A stretch of 64,000 bases of DNA, taken from positions 1-64,000 of the forward strand of contig JBBQUW010000012.1 of NCBI GenBank assembly GCA_038212095.1, written 5' to 3'. This stretch comes from JAICYJ01 sp038212095 (lineage in GTDB: Bacteria > Actinomycetota > Thermoleophilia > Gaiellales > JAICJC01). Position numbers and translations under genes: made by a program. Numbering within the stretch: the stretch's first letter is position 1; every line of letters starts with the position of its first letter. This document shows, piece by piece, positions 1-7,752 of the stretch. The notes below the pieces were generated by a model. That model did no database searches, was not told the origin of the DNA, and worked only from the letters and a program-made list of their open reading frames with translations.

Positions 1-1447
1 CCTCGCCGAGCAGCTTGGTGAGCAGCTCCAAAAGTTCGCGGTCGGAGGCGCCGGGCAGGAGCACCTTGGCGGTGTGGTTGTTGACGACGGTACGGGCCTT
101 GGTGCGATATCGGGCCTGTACTTGCGCGAGGTCCTGAAAAACGGTGACGAGCTGGATGCCGTATGCGCGGCAGGTCGCGGCGATTTCCGCGAGGTCGTGG
201 ACGGGCGCAATGTTCGCGGCCTCGTCGAGGATGAGCAGCAGGCTCGGGTTCAGGGTGCCGTCGCGTTCGGCGCGCAGCACCGCGGCGCGGTACACGTCCT
301 TGACCAGCGCCGCGAAGATCGGTCGCAGACGCGCTTGATCCTCCGTGGGCGCGCAGACGTACAGCGTGCCTGACTTGTTGAGTAGCTCGTCGGGGTCGAA
401 GCTGCCAGCGATCGGTGCATCGGTCATCCCGGGAATCGAGTACGCGCGCAGCATGACCTCCGCCGACGCGTAGACAGCGGACAGCGTGCGGTTGTCGCGC
501 GTGAGGCTGGCCTTCCACGACTGCAGGGCGTAGGTGGCGTCATGGCGGGTGAGGATCTCGTTCACCACGACCTGCTCGCGCTCATCGACCCACTTGACCA
601 CGTCGCGCATCGTCTTGTCGTCGAGCGCTGCGGCGTGCAGCAGAGCTTCGAGCATCTTGGCGGCCATCGTGTCCCAGAATCGGCTCTCGGTGATGCCGGT
701 GTCGCCGACGGCGCTGGTGAGCGCCTCAGCCATACGTTGGGCCTCCGACCAGTCCTTGCACGCGCGAAGTGGTGTCCAGTCTGCCGTGTCATGACCGGTG
801 ATTCGGAGCGGGTCGTAGACGTACACCGGGCCGCCACGCGCGGCTCGTGACGCGAAGGTGTCGTGCAGCAAGTCGGTCTTCACCGACAGCGCGACGACTG
901 GCCCATCGTGCTCCAAGAGCGCTGGGATGACGAGCGAGCTGGTCTTGCCCGAACCGGTCGGTCCGAACACGACGATGCTGTGGTTGTCCTCGGTACCGAT
1001 GAGCTGACGCTTGTGCTGGCCGAGCGCGAGCCTGCCCGCACCTGACCCGGCGATGCGAAGGCGACGCAGGTCAGACCCGGTCGCCCATCGACCGTCCTTC
1101 TCCCGAGCACGCGAGGAGAAGCGTGGCGTGGCCGACGCGATGCGAGCAACGGCCACTGCGGTTGCGACGATCAGCAGGATCGCGAGCACGTACAGCGCAA
1201 TCCCACCGGGCAACTGCTCTTGGTCGGCTGCAGCGAAGGCGCGTGCAGGATGGGACGGGTCAGTGAGTAGCCGCGGCCCCGTGTCGAGCAAGGAGCCCGA
1301 TGCATCCGAGAGCAGTCGTTGGTGCGTGACCAGCATCGACAGCTGCGCGGCGAGCCAGACGAAAGCGCCGAAGATCACGGCGATTGCGAGCGCGCCGATG
1401 CCGACGAGCAGCAGGTCGTCCTCGATGCTGCGTGGAGGGCGGCTCAT
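1..1447 (-). CDS. VirD4/TraG-type IV coupling protein (partial, C-terminus outside window)
   Basis: This is the coupling ATPase that would deliver the relaxase-DNA complex to the conjugation channel at the inner membrane. I translated the minus strand from an ATG at 1447 and found about 482 residues before the window edge. Two hydrophobic segments (about residues 11-35 and 82-105) anchor the N-terminus. Walker A is GPTGSGKT at 162-169 and Walker B LLLILDE at 403-409, the TraG/VirD4 arrangement. The start codon shares an ATGA overlap with the stop of the VirB4 gene, so translation is probably coupled. The gene is the sixth visible one in the T4SS operon. The C-terminal end is not visible, and no relaxase is present in the window. 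Confidence 0.93.
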   Translation of the reverse strand, partial: MSRPPRSIEDDLLLVGIGALAIAVIFGAFVWLAAQLSMLVTHQRLLSDASGSLLDTGPRLLTDPSHPARAFAAADQEQLPGGIALYVLAILLIVATAVAVARIASATPRFSSRAREKDGRWATGSDLRRLRIAGSGAGRLALGQHKRQLIGTEDNHSIVVFGPTGSGKTSSLVIPALLEHDGPVVALSVKTDLLHDTFASRAARGGPVYVYDPLRITGHDTADWTPLRACKDWSEAQRMAEALTSAVGDTGITESRFWDTMAAKMLEALLHAAALDDKTMRDVVKWVDEREQVVVNEILTRHDATYALQSWKASLTRDNRTLSAVYASAEVMLRAYSIPGMTDAPIAGSFDPDELLNKSGTLYVCAPTEDQARLRPIFAALVKDVYRAAVLRAERDGTLNPSLLLILDEAANIAPVHDLAEIAATCRAYGIQLVTVFQDLAQVQARYRTKARTVVNNHTAKVLLPGASDRELLELLTKLLGE

Positions 1448-2730
1448 GGTTCCAGCTCGATGTCGTCGAGGTGCGTATTTCCGCGCATGCGTGCGTCGGT
1501 ATCGACGATGGCAAGCTCGTGCTCGGAGAGCACATGGCGGACGAGAAAGGAGCGGTCGCCGATGATCCACAGCGCGAGGCCGCGCCCGAGGTTGGGGAGC
1601 TCGTCGCGTTCGGTGTCGGTCAGGCCGAGAAGTCGTTCGGCGGTTTCCAGTTCGGCCTTGTCCTGGGCGTAGATGACTTTGGTTTCTGCGTCGGCGAGTA
1701 GTCCCTGTGCGAGTCGCGCGACGCGGCTGCCCTCGTCGCCGGCGCTTTGCAGGTCGGAGATGCGGTGCATGACGACGATGTTCTGTACGCCGTAGCTGCG
1801 GCTGTGCTTGAAGGAGTCCTGGAGCCATTCGGCGCAGGCGAGGTTGGACAGCACGCGCCATGCTTCGTCGACGACGATGACGCGGTTGCGGCGGTCGGCG
1901 CCTTCCATCGTGGCTTCGGCGGCGATGGCTGCGCCGAGCCATGCAGCGGCGCAGATCATGATGATTCCGATGGCCGCCGAGTCGACGACGTGGTGCAGGT
2001 CGAGCACGACGCTCAACCCGGCCAGGTCGATGCCGGGCGTGGTCTCGCCGTCGAACATGCCGGCAAGGTCACCGCGGCACAGCCGCGACAGGCCGTAGGC
2101 GAGGTCCTTGGAGTTGTCGAGCAGCTCGCTCGTGGAGCAGCGCATCGCTTCGGCGATATCGTCGCGCGGGTCGAGCAGGCGCTCGACCACGCGCGGCAGC
2201 GTGGGCTCCGGCGCGCCAGTCTCGCGGAATGTGGCAAGGATCTCAGCGCAGATCATCGACTCGGTCGGGGTGAGCGGCCTGCCGATCGCCGCCGATGCGA
2301 CAGCGATGAGGAGCCGCAGCTGGCTCTGTGGTCCGGCGTGCGCCGACAGCGGGTTGAGCCGTATCGTGCCGCCGGGCTTGAGCGTGATCGGCGTGCAGCC
2401 GAGGGCAGCGGCGAGTGGTGCGTACTCGCCTTTGGGGTCGACGATCCAGTGCTGGCGTCCGAAGTTCGCCTGCCGGTACAGGTACGTCTTCACGAGGCTC
2501 GACTTGGCGCGGCCCACGATGCCCATGACGATCATGTTGGGGTTGGTGATCGACTTGCCGTATTGGACCCACGGGTCGTAGCAAAATGCGCCCCCCGATT
2601 GGTCGTAGCCGATCAGCACACCGCGCCCGCCGAGACCGCCTTGCGCGACGAAGGGGTAGGCCGCGCCGAGGTGCGCCGTGGTTGCTCGGTGCTCGGGACG
2701 CTTCATGAGGCTGAGGACCAGGTCGATCAT
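1444..2730 (-). CDS. VirB4/TraC-like conjugation ATPase
   Basis: A 428-residue ATPase of the kind that pairs with SCO6880 in actinobacterial conjugative elements and powers assembly of the secretion channel. The Walker A-like loop is GIVGRAKS (70-77), with alanine where the usual glycine stands. Walker B is VIVVDE (284-289), followed by AWR as in VirB4 proteins. It is shorter than proteobacterial VirB4 (about 800 residues) because the N-terminal VirB4 half is probably supplied by the adjacent SCO6880 protein. ATGA overlaps join it to the genes on both sides. The altered Walker A glycine is worth checking against relatives. Confidence 0.88.
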   Translation of the reverse strand: MIDLVLSLMKRPEHRATTAHLGAAYPFVAQGGLGGRGVLIGYDQSGGAFCYDPWVQYGKSITNPNMIVMGIVGRAKSSLVKTYLYRQANFGRQHWIVDPKGEYAPLAAALGCTPITLKPGGTIRLNPLSAHAGPQSQLRLLIAVASAAIGRPLTPTESMICAEILATFRETGAPEPTLPRVVERLLDPRDDIAEAMRCSTSELLDNSKDLAYGLSRLCRGDLAGMFDGETTPGIDLAGLSVVLDLHHVVDSAAIGIIMICAAAWLGAAIAAEATMEGADRRNRVIVVDEAWRVLSNLACAEWLQDSFKHSRSYGVQNIVVMHRISDLQSAGDEGSRVARLAQGLLADAETKVIYAQDKAELETAERLLGLTDTERDELPNLGRGLALWIIGDRSFLVRHVLSEHELAIVDTDARMRGNTHLDDIELEP

Positions 2731-4271
2731 CGTGCACCTCCAGGCCCGTTCAACCCGCGGCCGAGTGGCAGGGTGTGGGTGAACGCCGTGTCGTGCAGGC
2801 CGTTGAGGCGCCGGAGCTGCAGCCGGCTTTGCAGGGCACGGTTCTCCATCGCCGCACAGGCATGCTCGAGCTCGTCGGGCGTGCGGGCCGAGACGGTGAT
2901 GTAGCCGGCGTAGCGAAACTCGCCGTAACCGGCCGCGAGTTCAGACTCGCGGCGCAGAAGGTCGGTGGAGCGCTTCGCGCGGCGCGCGGTCTGCGCGAAG
3001 CCCTTGCTGCTTCTGACCTGCTCGGAGGTCTGGTCGCCGACGATCGCCGCCTCGACCTTTGAGAGCGCCTTGCTGGTCTCCAGCGGCTCCATGACGACGC
3101 TGATCGAGCGCTGCATATTCGCCTGCAACAGGAGCGGCAGCAGAAACGCAGCTGGTACTTCGCGGCGCGGCCATTCCGCGACCCAGTAGGTCGCGTGGAC
3201 CGCGCCATCGGTGCGGTAGTGATCCCACGCCGTGTGCGTGACGGCGGGCCAGGCGTTCACTGCCGAGACCCCGTCCTGGGCTGGATCGATCGCGCCGAGT
3301 CGATCGAGCGCGCGTTGTTGAAATGGGTCATAGGCGAGACGGATGTGCTTGGCGAGCGTGCGTGGGCGAAGCGCGCCAAGCGGCTCGATGTCACAGGCCA
3401 CGAGTCCCTCTGCGATCGTTTGCAGCTCCTGCTGCAGCAGCAGGCAGGCGCCTTCGTCCACGTCGTCGGCCATGCGCTTGATCAGACCCTTGGCGCGGCG
3501 CGCGGAGATCTGCACGAGCAGGAACAGCTCGTGCTCCTGGGTAGCTGCGGTTGAATCGTCGATAAGCGTTTCGTAGCTGTGCACGACGCTGTCGGATTTT
3601 GCGAGGCGCTGGTCGCGAGCGGTGAGGTGGTATCGCACCAGCTCGTCGGGATCGGAAGGGATCGTCCGCTCGATCCACTGCACGCGGCTGATCGGGGTGC
3701 CCTCCCGGCACATGTTGGTCAAAAGTCCCGACCATGCATCCAAGCGCCGGTGCTGCTCGTCACTCGACAACAGCCCGAAGGCCGATACGCGCACCTTCAG
3801 GACAGCGGCATAGGTGCGGGCGGTGCGGTCCTTGACCACGCCGATCGAGTGCCGGTCGAGTGACGCCTCGATGATCTCGGTCCCGCGAAGCGACGGCGGA
3901 AGCGGCGGGTCGGGGGGCTCTCCCGCGGCGCTCGGATCGCTGGCCGAGCCGCGAAAGCCGGCCCCTATCGACGGCGCGACGTGACGGTTGCTACCAAGCA
4001 GGCGTCGCATGCCCGCATAGGCAGCAAGCGGAAGCCACTCCACGGGTTCACGTCCTCGGATCGGGACGAACACAACAACGGCTGTGGCGAGAACGGTGCC
4101 CACGGCCAGGATGAGCCCAATCGATGAGGTGTGTGCGAATGCTCGATACGCGGCGTAGAGGCCCGCGCCGAGAACAGCGATTTGCAGCCACGAGAACGGT
4201 GATCCGAATGCGCCGCTCACGGACGCTGGGCCGAATCGGTACATGCGCTGAGTGCTGGTTGGTGTGCTCAT
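2727..4271 (-). CDS. SCO6880-family conjugation protein
   Basis: A 514-residue protein with two N-terminal membrane segments (about residues 28-45 and 51-70) and a large cytoplasmic domain. This layout, directly upstream of a VirB4-like ATPase, matches the SCO6880 family of actinobacterial conjugative elements, in which the soluble part resembles the N-terminal half of VirB4. It is probably an inner-membrane part of the type IV secretion complex. Its start overlaps the stop of the VirB6-like gene and its stop overlaps the start of the VirB4-like gene, both as ATGA. Confidence 0.85.
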   Translation of the reverse strand: MSTPTSTQRMYRFGPASVSGAFGSPFSWLQIAVLGAGLYAAYRAFAHTSSIGLILAVGTVLATAVVVFVPIRGREPVEWLPLAAYAGMRRLLGSNRHVAPSIGAGFRGSASDPSAAGEPPDPPLPPSLRGTEIIEASLDRHSIGVVKDRTARTYAAVLKVRVSAFGLLSSDEQHRRLDAWSGLLTNMCREGTPISRVQWIERTIPSDPDELVRYHLTARDQRLAKSDSVVHSYETLIDDSTAATQEHELFLLVQISARRAKGLIKRMADDVDEGACLLLQQELQTIAEGLVACDIEPLGALRPRTLAKHIRLAYDPFQQRALDRLGAIDPAQDGVSAVNAWPAVTHTAWDHYRTDGAVHATYWVAEWPRREVPAAFLLPLLLQANMQRSISVVMEPLETSKALSKVEAAIVGDQTSEQVRSSKGFAQTARRAKRSTDLLRRESELAAGYGEFRYAGYITVSARTPDELEHACAAMENRALQSRLQLRRLNGLHDTAFTHTLPLGRGLNGPGGAR

Positions 4272-5812
4272 GTCGACTCCAGGGTGAATGGCTGACGGGT
4301 GGAAACGCTCGAGAAGCCATCAGCGGTCTGCGACGCAGCAGGGACCGGCATCGACGCCGTTGCAGCAACAGACGCGCGTGAATCGTTCATGGCTGCTGCT
4401 GTGGGAGATGTCCGGTGAGCGTCGGCGGCGCCACCGGGGCTTCGTTGGGGTGATTGATCGGCGGTCCCGCCGGTCTGTCGGGGAGGCATGGCTGCGCCTG
4501 CGACCGGCGGCAGGAGCGTTCGCGACTCCCCAGCCGCTGCCACCGCAGCGCCCGCGACCGGGCCAGCTGCCCCCGACGCTGCGCCCGCGACAGCGCCAGC
4601 GCTGCTTGCCGTTCCCGCAGCGCGACCGGTGTGTGCTGACTCCATGAGTGCCGAGCGACTGCTCCCGCGCGACTGCGCTGCGCCAGAGCGCCCGTCGGAA
4701 CTGGACCCCGATTCTCCATGGGAGTGGCTGCTTCGCGTGCGGCGAACTGTCTGCACGTTGCTGAGCGTGCTGCGCATCACCTGCGCGGCGCTGGTCACGC
4801 CAACGGCGCCTCGGGCGCCGACGCCTGCCCCGGGGCTCGAAAACGTACCTGCGATTCCCGGGATGATCGACATCAGCAGCATGGGTGAGAAGGCCGCTGC
4901 GGCCATCACGCCGAGGCCGACGATCGCACTCTGGATCGGCGAAGCTGTGCCTTGTCCGGCTGAGGTGAAGGCGCCGGCGCCGAGTGCGAAGCAGGTGAAG
5001 ATCGCGAACTTCGAGAAGATGAGGACAGCGAGCATCTCAAGTGCTTTGCGTGTCATGTGGCGCGTCGCAGGCCATACCTGCACGGCGAGGACCAGCGGCA
5101 GGAACAGCGTCACGATGTAGATCAGCGCAGTGCGGATGACCAGCACCGCGAGGATCACGAGCTGCGCCACGATCACGAACAGGCCGACGATCAGCGCCAC
5201 CCCGGGTGAGAGCGAATCAGCGGCGACCCCCTGCGCGCCGTCGTAGCTTGCGAAGGTCGTTCCCATGTCGTGCAGGAACTGCTGGATCTGGGGGATCGAG
5301 CTGCGAAAGGTGTACGCGGTCATCGCATCGACGAGGCCCAGTGCCAGATCGACGCCGACGGTGACGAGCATCATTGCGACGACCGAGCCGGGAATGTTCA
5401 CCAGCAGGACGCCGACCATGTCGCCGATCTTGCCGCGCACGCCTGCGCCGACGATCGCGATCATTGCGGCGATCGCCATGAGCCACATGCTCACGCCCAC
5501 GGTCCGGCGATACGATTCCGTGAACCAGGTGTTGCCTACCCCCACCTGCGGCGCGCCAACGGTCGCGGACGCCTTGATGATCTCGTTGGTCAGCGACCCG
5601 ACAGCGTCGGCGATCATGCCGACGATCGCCTTGCTGGCCGCGTCGATCGCATCCGTCGCCACCCCGCCGGCGGTGGGGAGGTCCACGAACGGTAGTCCCA
5701 ACGCGCTCGCAGCCGGAGGCATCACTGCCACGATCAGCGCAAGCGCCGCCAGCGCCACCAGGGCGCTTCTCATGCGATGACGCCACCGGCCGTGTGTCGG
5801 GCTTCGTGTCAC
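4268..5812 (-). CDS. VirB6/TrbL-like polytopic conjugation protein
   Basis: A protein of about 514 residues with a signal peptide, then several long hydrophobic segments, then a low-complexity tail of about 170 residues rich in Ala, Ser, Gly and Pro. Polytopic core plus disordered tail is typical of VirB6/TrbL channel proteins. I chose the GTG at 5812 because its GTGA overlaps the TGA stop of the upstream gene, as at every other junction in this operon. An internal ATG at 5773 (MRSALVAL) immediately before the signal sequence is the alternative. Assignment rests on topology and context, not on a catalytic motif. Confidence 0.8.
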   Translation of the reverse strand: MTRSPTHGRWRHRMRSALVALAALALIVAVMPPAASALGLPFVDLPTAGGVATDAIDAASKAIVGMIADAVGSLTNEIIKASATVGAPQVGVGNTWFTESYRRTVGVSMWLMAIAAMIAIVGAGVRGKIGDMVGVLLVNIPGSVVAMMLVTVGVDLALGLVDAMTAYTFRSSIPQIQQFLHDMGTTFASYDGAQGVAADSLSPGVALIVGLFVIVAQLVILAVLVIRTALIYIVTLFLPLVLAVQVWPATRHMTRKALEMLAVLIFSKFAIFTCFALGAGAFTSAGQGTASPIQSAIVGLGVMAAAAFSPMLLMSIIPGIAGTFSSPGAGVGARGAVGVTSAAQVMRSTLSNVQTVRRTRSSHSHGESGSSSDGRSGAAQSRGSSRSALMESAHTGRAAGTASSAGAVAGAASGAAGPVAGAAVAAAGESRTLLPPVAGAAMPPRQTGGTADQSPQRSPGGAADAHRTSPTAAAMNDSRASVAATASMPVPAASQTADGFSSVSTRQPFTLEST

Positions 5813-6108
5813 ACGAACCACCGATTGATGATCGGGATGATGATCGGGATCGCGAGCAGGGTTCCGAATCCTGACATAAGCAGTCCCTTGCCGGTCACCG
5901 AGAAGCCGTGGTTTCCGCCGCGGTTTCCGGCCCACAGCAGTGCAGCGCCGGCGAGGGCTGCGGCAGAGCCGCCGAGTAGTCCGATCAGCTTGATCAGCGC
6001 GATCACGTCGGACGCCTTGGCGGCGATGTCGGGGTCGTTTGCGGGTGCGGGGTTGGGGATCGCTGCAGCGAGCAGCTGCAGTGCAGTCAGGGTGTGCATG
6101 GGTGTCAC
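5809..6108 (-). CDS. Small two-TM protein, VirB2/pilin-like (DUF6112-type)
   Basis: A 99-residue protein with a short leader and two hydrophobic helices separated by a small polar loop (NRGGNHGFSVTGK). That is the shape of VirB2/TrbC pilins and of the DUF6112 proteins found directly upstream of VirB6-like genes in actinobacterial elements. It would form the extracellular conduit or a membrane assembly. The GTG at 6108 overlaps the upstream stop; an ATG three codons in (MHTL) could also serve. Family assignment is from length, topology and position. Confidence 0.72.
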   Translation of the reverse strand: MTPMHTLTALQLLAAAIPNPAPANDPDIAAKASDVIALIKLIGLLGGSAAALAGAALLWAGNRGGNHGFSVTGKGLLMSGFGTLLAIPIIIPIINRWFV

Positions 6109-6455
6109 CTTTCGGGGTCGGGTTGGAGGTAGGCCGCGCGATACAGTGCGCAGTAGAGAAGTCGTAGATCGCGCTCGCGGCGCGAGATACCGAGGTTCAA
6201 TCCGCTGACGGCGAGAAGCAGCGCGCGAAAGCCCAATGTGGGAACGGGACAGGCGATCCAGTCGAGTGCGCGCTGGACGAGCTCGGGAGAGGCATCCGCA
6301 GGATGCACGAGCCTGGACACCTGGACCGAGTTGGGTAGGACGGTGTCACCCGCGAGCGCGGGCGCGTCGAAGCGTGCTGGCGTGACGAATGGCACGGGTG
6401 CGTCGTCGTCATCGTTCAGCAGCAGGCCAGTATTGGCTGACGTGTTGGCGGCCAT
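6105..6455 (-). CDS. First gene of the conjugation operon, unknown function
   Basis: A 116-residue soluble protein with an acidic stretch (NDDDD, residues 14-18), a middle region with a conserved-looking 'ALDWIACPVP', and a basic C-terminus. No family recognised. It begins 31 nt after conserved leader copy A, with GAAGGAG about 10 nt before the ATG, and overlaps the pilin-like gene by GTGA. Being promoter-proximal in the T4SS operon, it could be a regulator, chaperone or accessory subunit; none of these is shown by the sequence. Confidence 0.75.
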   Translation of the reverse strand: MAANTSANTGLLLNDDDDAPVPFVTPARFDAPALAGDTVLPNSVQVSRLVHPADASPELVQRALDWIACPVPTLGFRALLLAVSGLNLGISRRERDLRLLYCALYRAAYLQPDPER

Positions 6456-6486
6456 GTCGCGCAGGCTCCTTCGCAGAGGCGTCGGA

Positions 6487-6632
6487 GGCTGCGCGCGGGC
6501 GACAGAGGCGGTATGGAGAAGAGAACTCGAGAAGCGAATAGGAGCTCAGCAGACCGCAGCCAAGTCGCAACCCGCATTCACGGGCTGCTACTACAATCAT
6601 CGGCACGGTACCCCAACCCTTGAGCCAACTTT
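6487..6632 (-). promoter_or_regulatory. Sigma-28-type promoter plus conserved RNA leader, copy A (T4SS operon)
   Basis: Read on the minus strand, AAAGTTGGCTCAAGG (6632-6618) is followed by GCCGATGA (6604-6597), giving TCAA-N15-GCCGAT, the spacing and sequence of FliA/SigD/WhiG promoters. Downstream lies a 75-nt block (6561-6487) that opens with GGCTGCGGTCTG and closes with CTGTCGCCCGCGCGCAGCC. Its ends can pair (GGCTGCG with CGCAGCC). The block ends 31 nt before the ATG at 6455. Copies B (9899-10036) and C (15614-15723) have the same parts in the same order. Confidence 0.78.
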
Positions 6633-6639
6633 TCAAGTT

Positions 6640-7641
6640 TTACCGATTGAATCCAAGGTGGATGTGGTCGCAGTGGTCGGATGCAGCGAACGCGTCACCA
6701 GATGCTGCTCCGTCGGGGTCGAAGCAGTAGATGAGCTCTGTGGAGTGCAGTGGCCCGCGAAGGCGCGCAAGTTGCACGACGAGACGCCCGCAGTTACCGG
6801 TGCGGGTGCCGGTACAAGCCTCGCCATCGACGTCGGAAATGTCGACTGCGCGACCGAATCCGTGGTTCGAGAGGTTGCCACTGCTCGTGAATGGAGAGTG
6901 GTCACATTTCAGCGATGAGATTCCAACCTTGTGCTGCTGAGCAGTGGTTGCGATCACCGTCACGACGCGCGGGTCGATTCGGCCACCCAGCAAATCGGCG
7001 CGCTGGCACGCACTGTGCAGTAGCACGTTCGGGTTCGATGCGACGTCTTGGGGAGAGGCAAAGCCCGCGATCGGTGACATCTCCGATGCCTGGTGGTACT
7101 TGTCGGCCCATTGCATGACTTCGAGGTAGTAGGCCTCGGATTGGTTGTAGCGCAGGAGCGCGCGGTGCCAATCCGTCGGTGCGCCGTTTGCGTTTGTGTA
7201 GCGGGCCGCTCCGGGGATCGCGTCTGCGGGGTCGTAGACGTCTCGCGTACCGTCGTGGTTGCCGTCGACACCGTAGGAGCCCCAGGTGTCGCCGACGCAC
7301 ACGCGGCAGCCCGCGGCCGTGCTGACGGCGAACTGCATGGGGCCTGCGCAGCAGCCGTACGCGTTGACGCCGCTGTGCACACCGGCTGCGGTGGAGCGTC
7401 CGTGATCGGTCTCGATCTTGCCGATGCCAGCCAGCATCCACCAGTCGGTTTGGTACTTCGCGCCGGCATCGAGGTACAGCTGCAGGTAGGCGGGCGGGAT
7501 GTCCGACAGTGCAAGGCTGCTCGGCAGTCCCGTGCTCGACTGGGTCGACGATGCGCCAGCCATGATCAGCATCAGGAACGCTGTGAGCCCGAGGACAAGT
7601 AGGGCGGGGACAGTGATCGCAAGTTTCCGGCTGCGACTCAT
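6640..7641 (-). CDS. Secreted lytic transglycosylase with C-terminal M15-like peptidase domain
   Basis: A 333-residue protein with an N-terminal membrane/signal segment. An SLT-type transglycosylase domain follows, with a catalytic-type Glu at residue 77 (GIGKIETDHG) and several Cys that may form disulfides. The C-terminal domain carries HGFGRAVD (H260, D267) and DHIH (H326, H328), the zinc-ligand pattern of M15/VanY-like D,D-peptidases. It would open peptidoglycan for the conjugation channel, a VirB1-like role. The ATG at 7641 is preferred over 7677 because GGAGT precedes it by 8 nt. Promoter A starts only 8 bp past its stop, so no separate terminator fits between. Confidence 0.85.
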   Translation of the reverse strand: MSRSRKLAITVPALLVLGLTAFLMLIMAGASSTQSSTGLPSSLALSDIPPAYLQLYLDAGAKYQTDWWMLAGIGKIETDHGRSTAAGVHSGVNAYGCCAGPMQFAVSTAAGCRVCVGDTWGSYGVDGNHDGTRDVYDPADAIPGAARYTNANGAPTDWHRALLRYNQSEAYYLEVMQWADKYHQASEMSPIAGFASPQDVASNPNVLLHSACQRADLLGGRIDPRVVTVIATTAQQHKVGISSLKCDHSPFTSSGNLSNHGFGRAVDISDVDGEACTGTRTGNCGRLVVQLARLRGPLHSTELIYCFDPDGAASGDAFAASDHCDHIHLGFNR

Positions 7642-7752
7642 GACCGACTCCGAAATGGTGGCGGGCGGCGGCCCCATGTCAGGGGGGAGCCGGAGGGGAC
7701 GGGAATGGAGCCGCCGCCGCGCCTGGTGGGGGTGGTCATGGTCGTCGCGAAA

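Noticed and set aside
1747..2904. 385-residue plus-strand open frame opposite the VirB4 and SCO6880 genes
   Set aside because: Antisense to two recognisable conjugation genes, with no SD or protein-like pattern.
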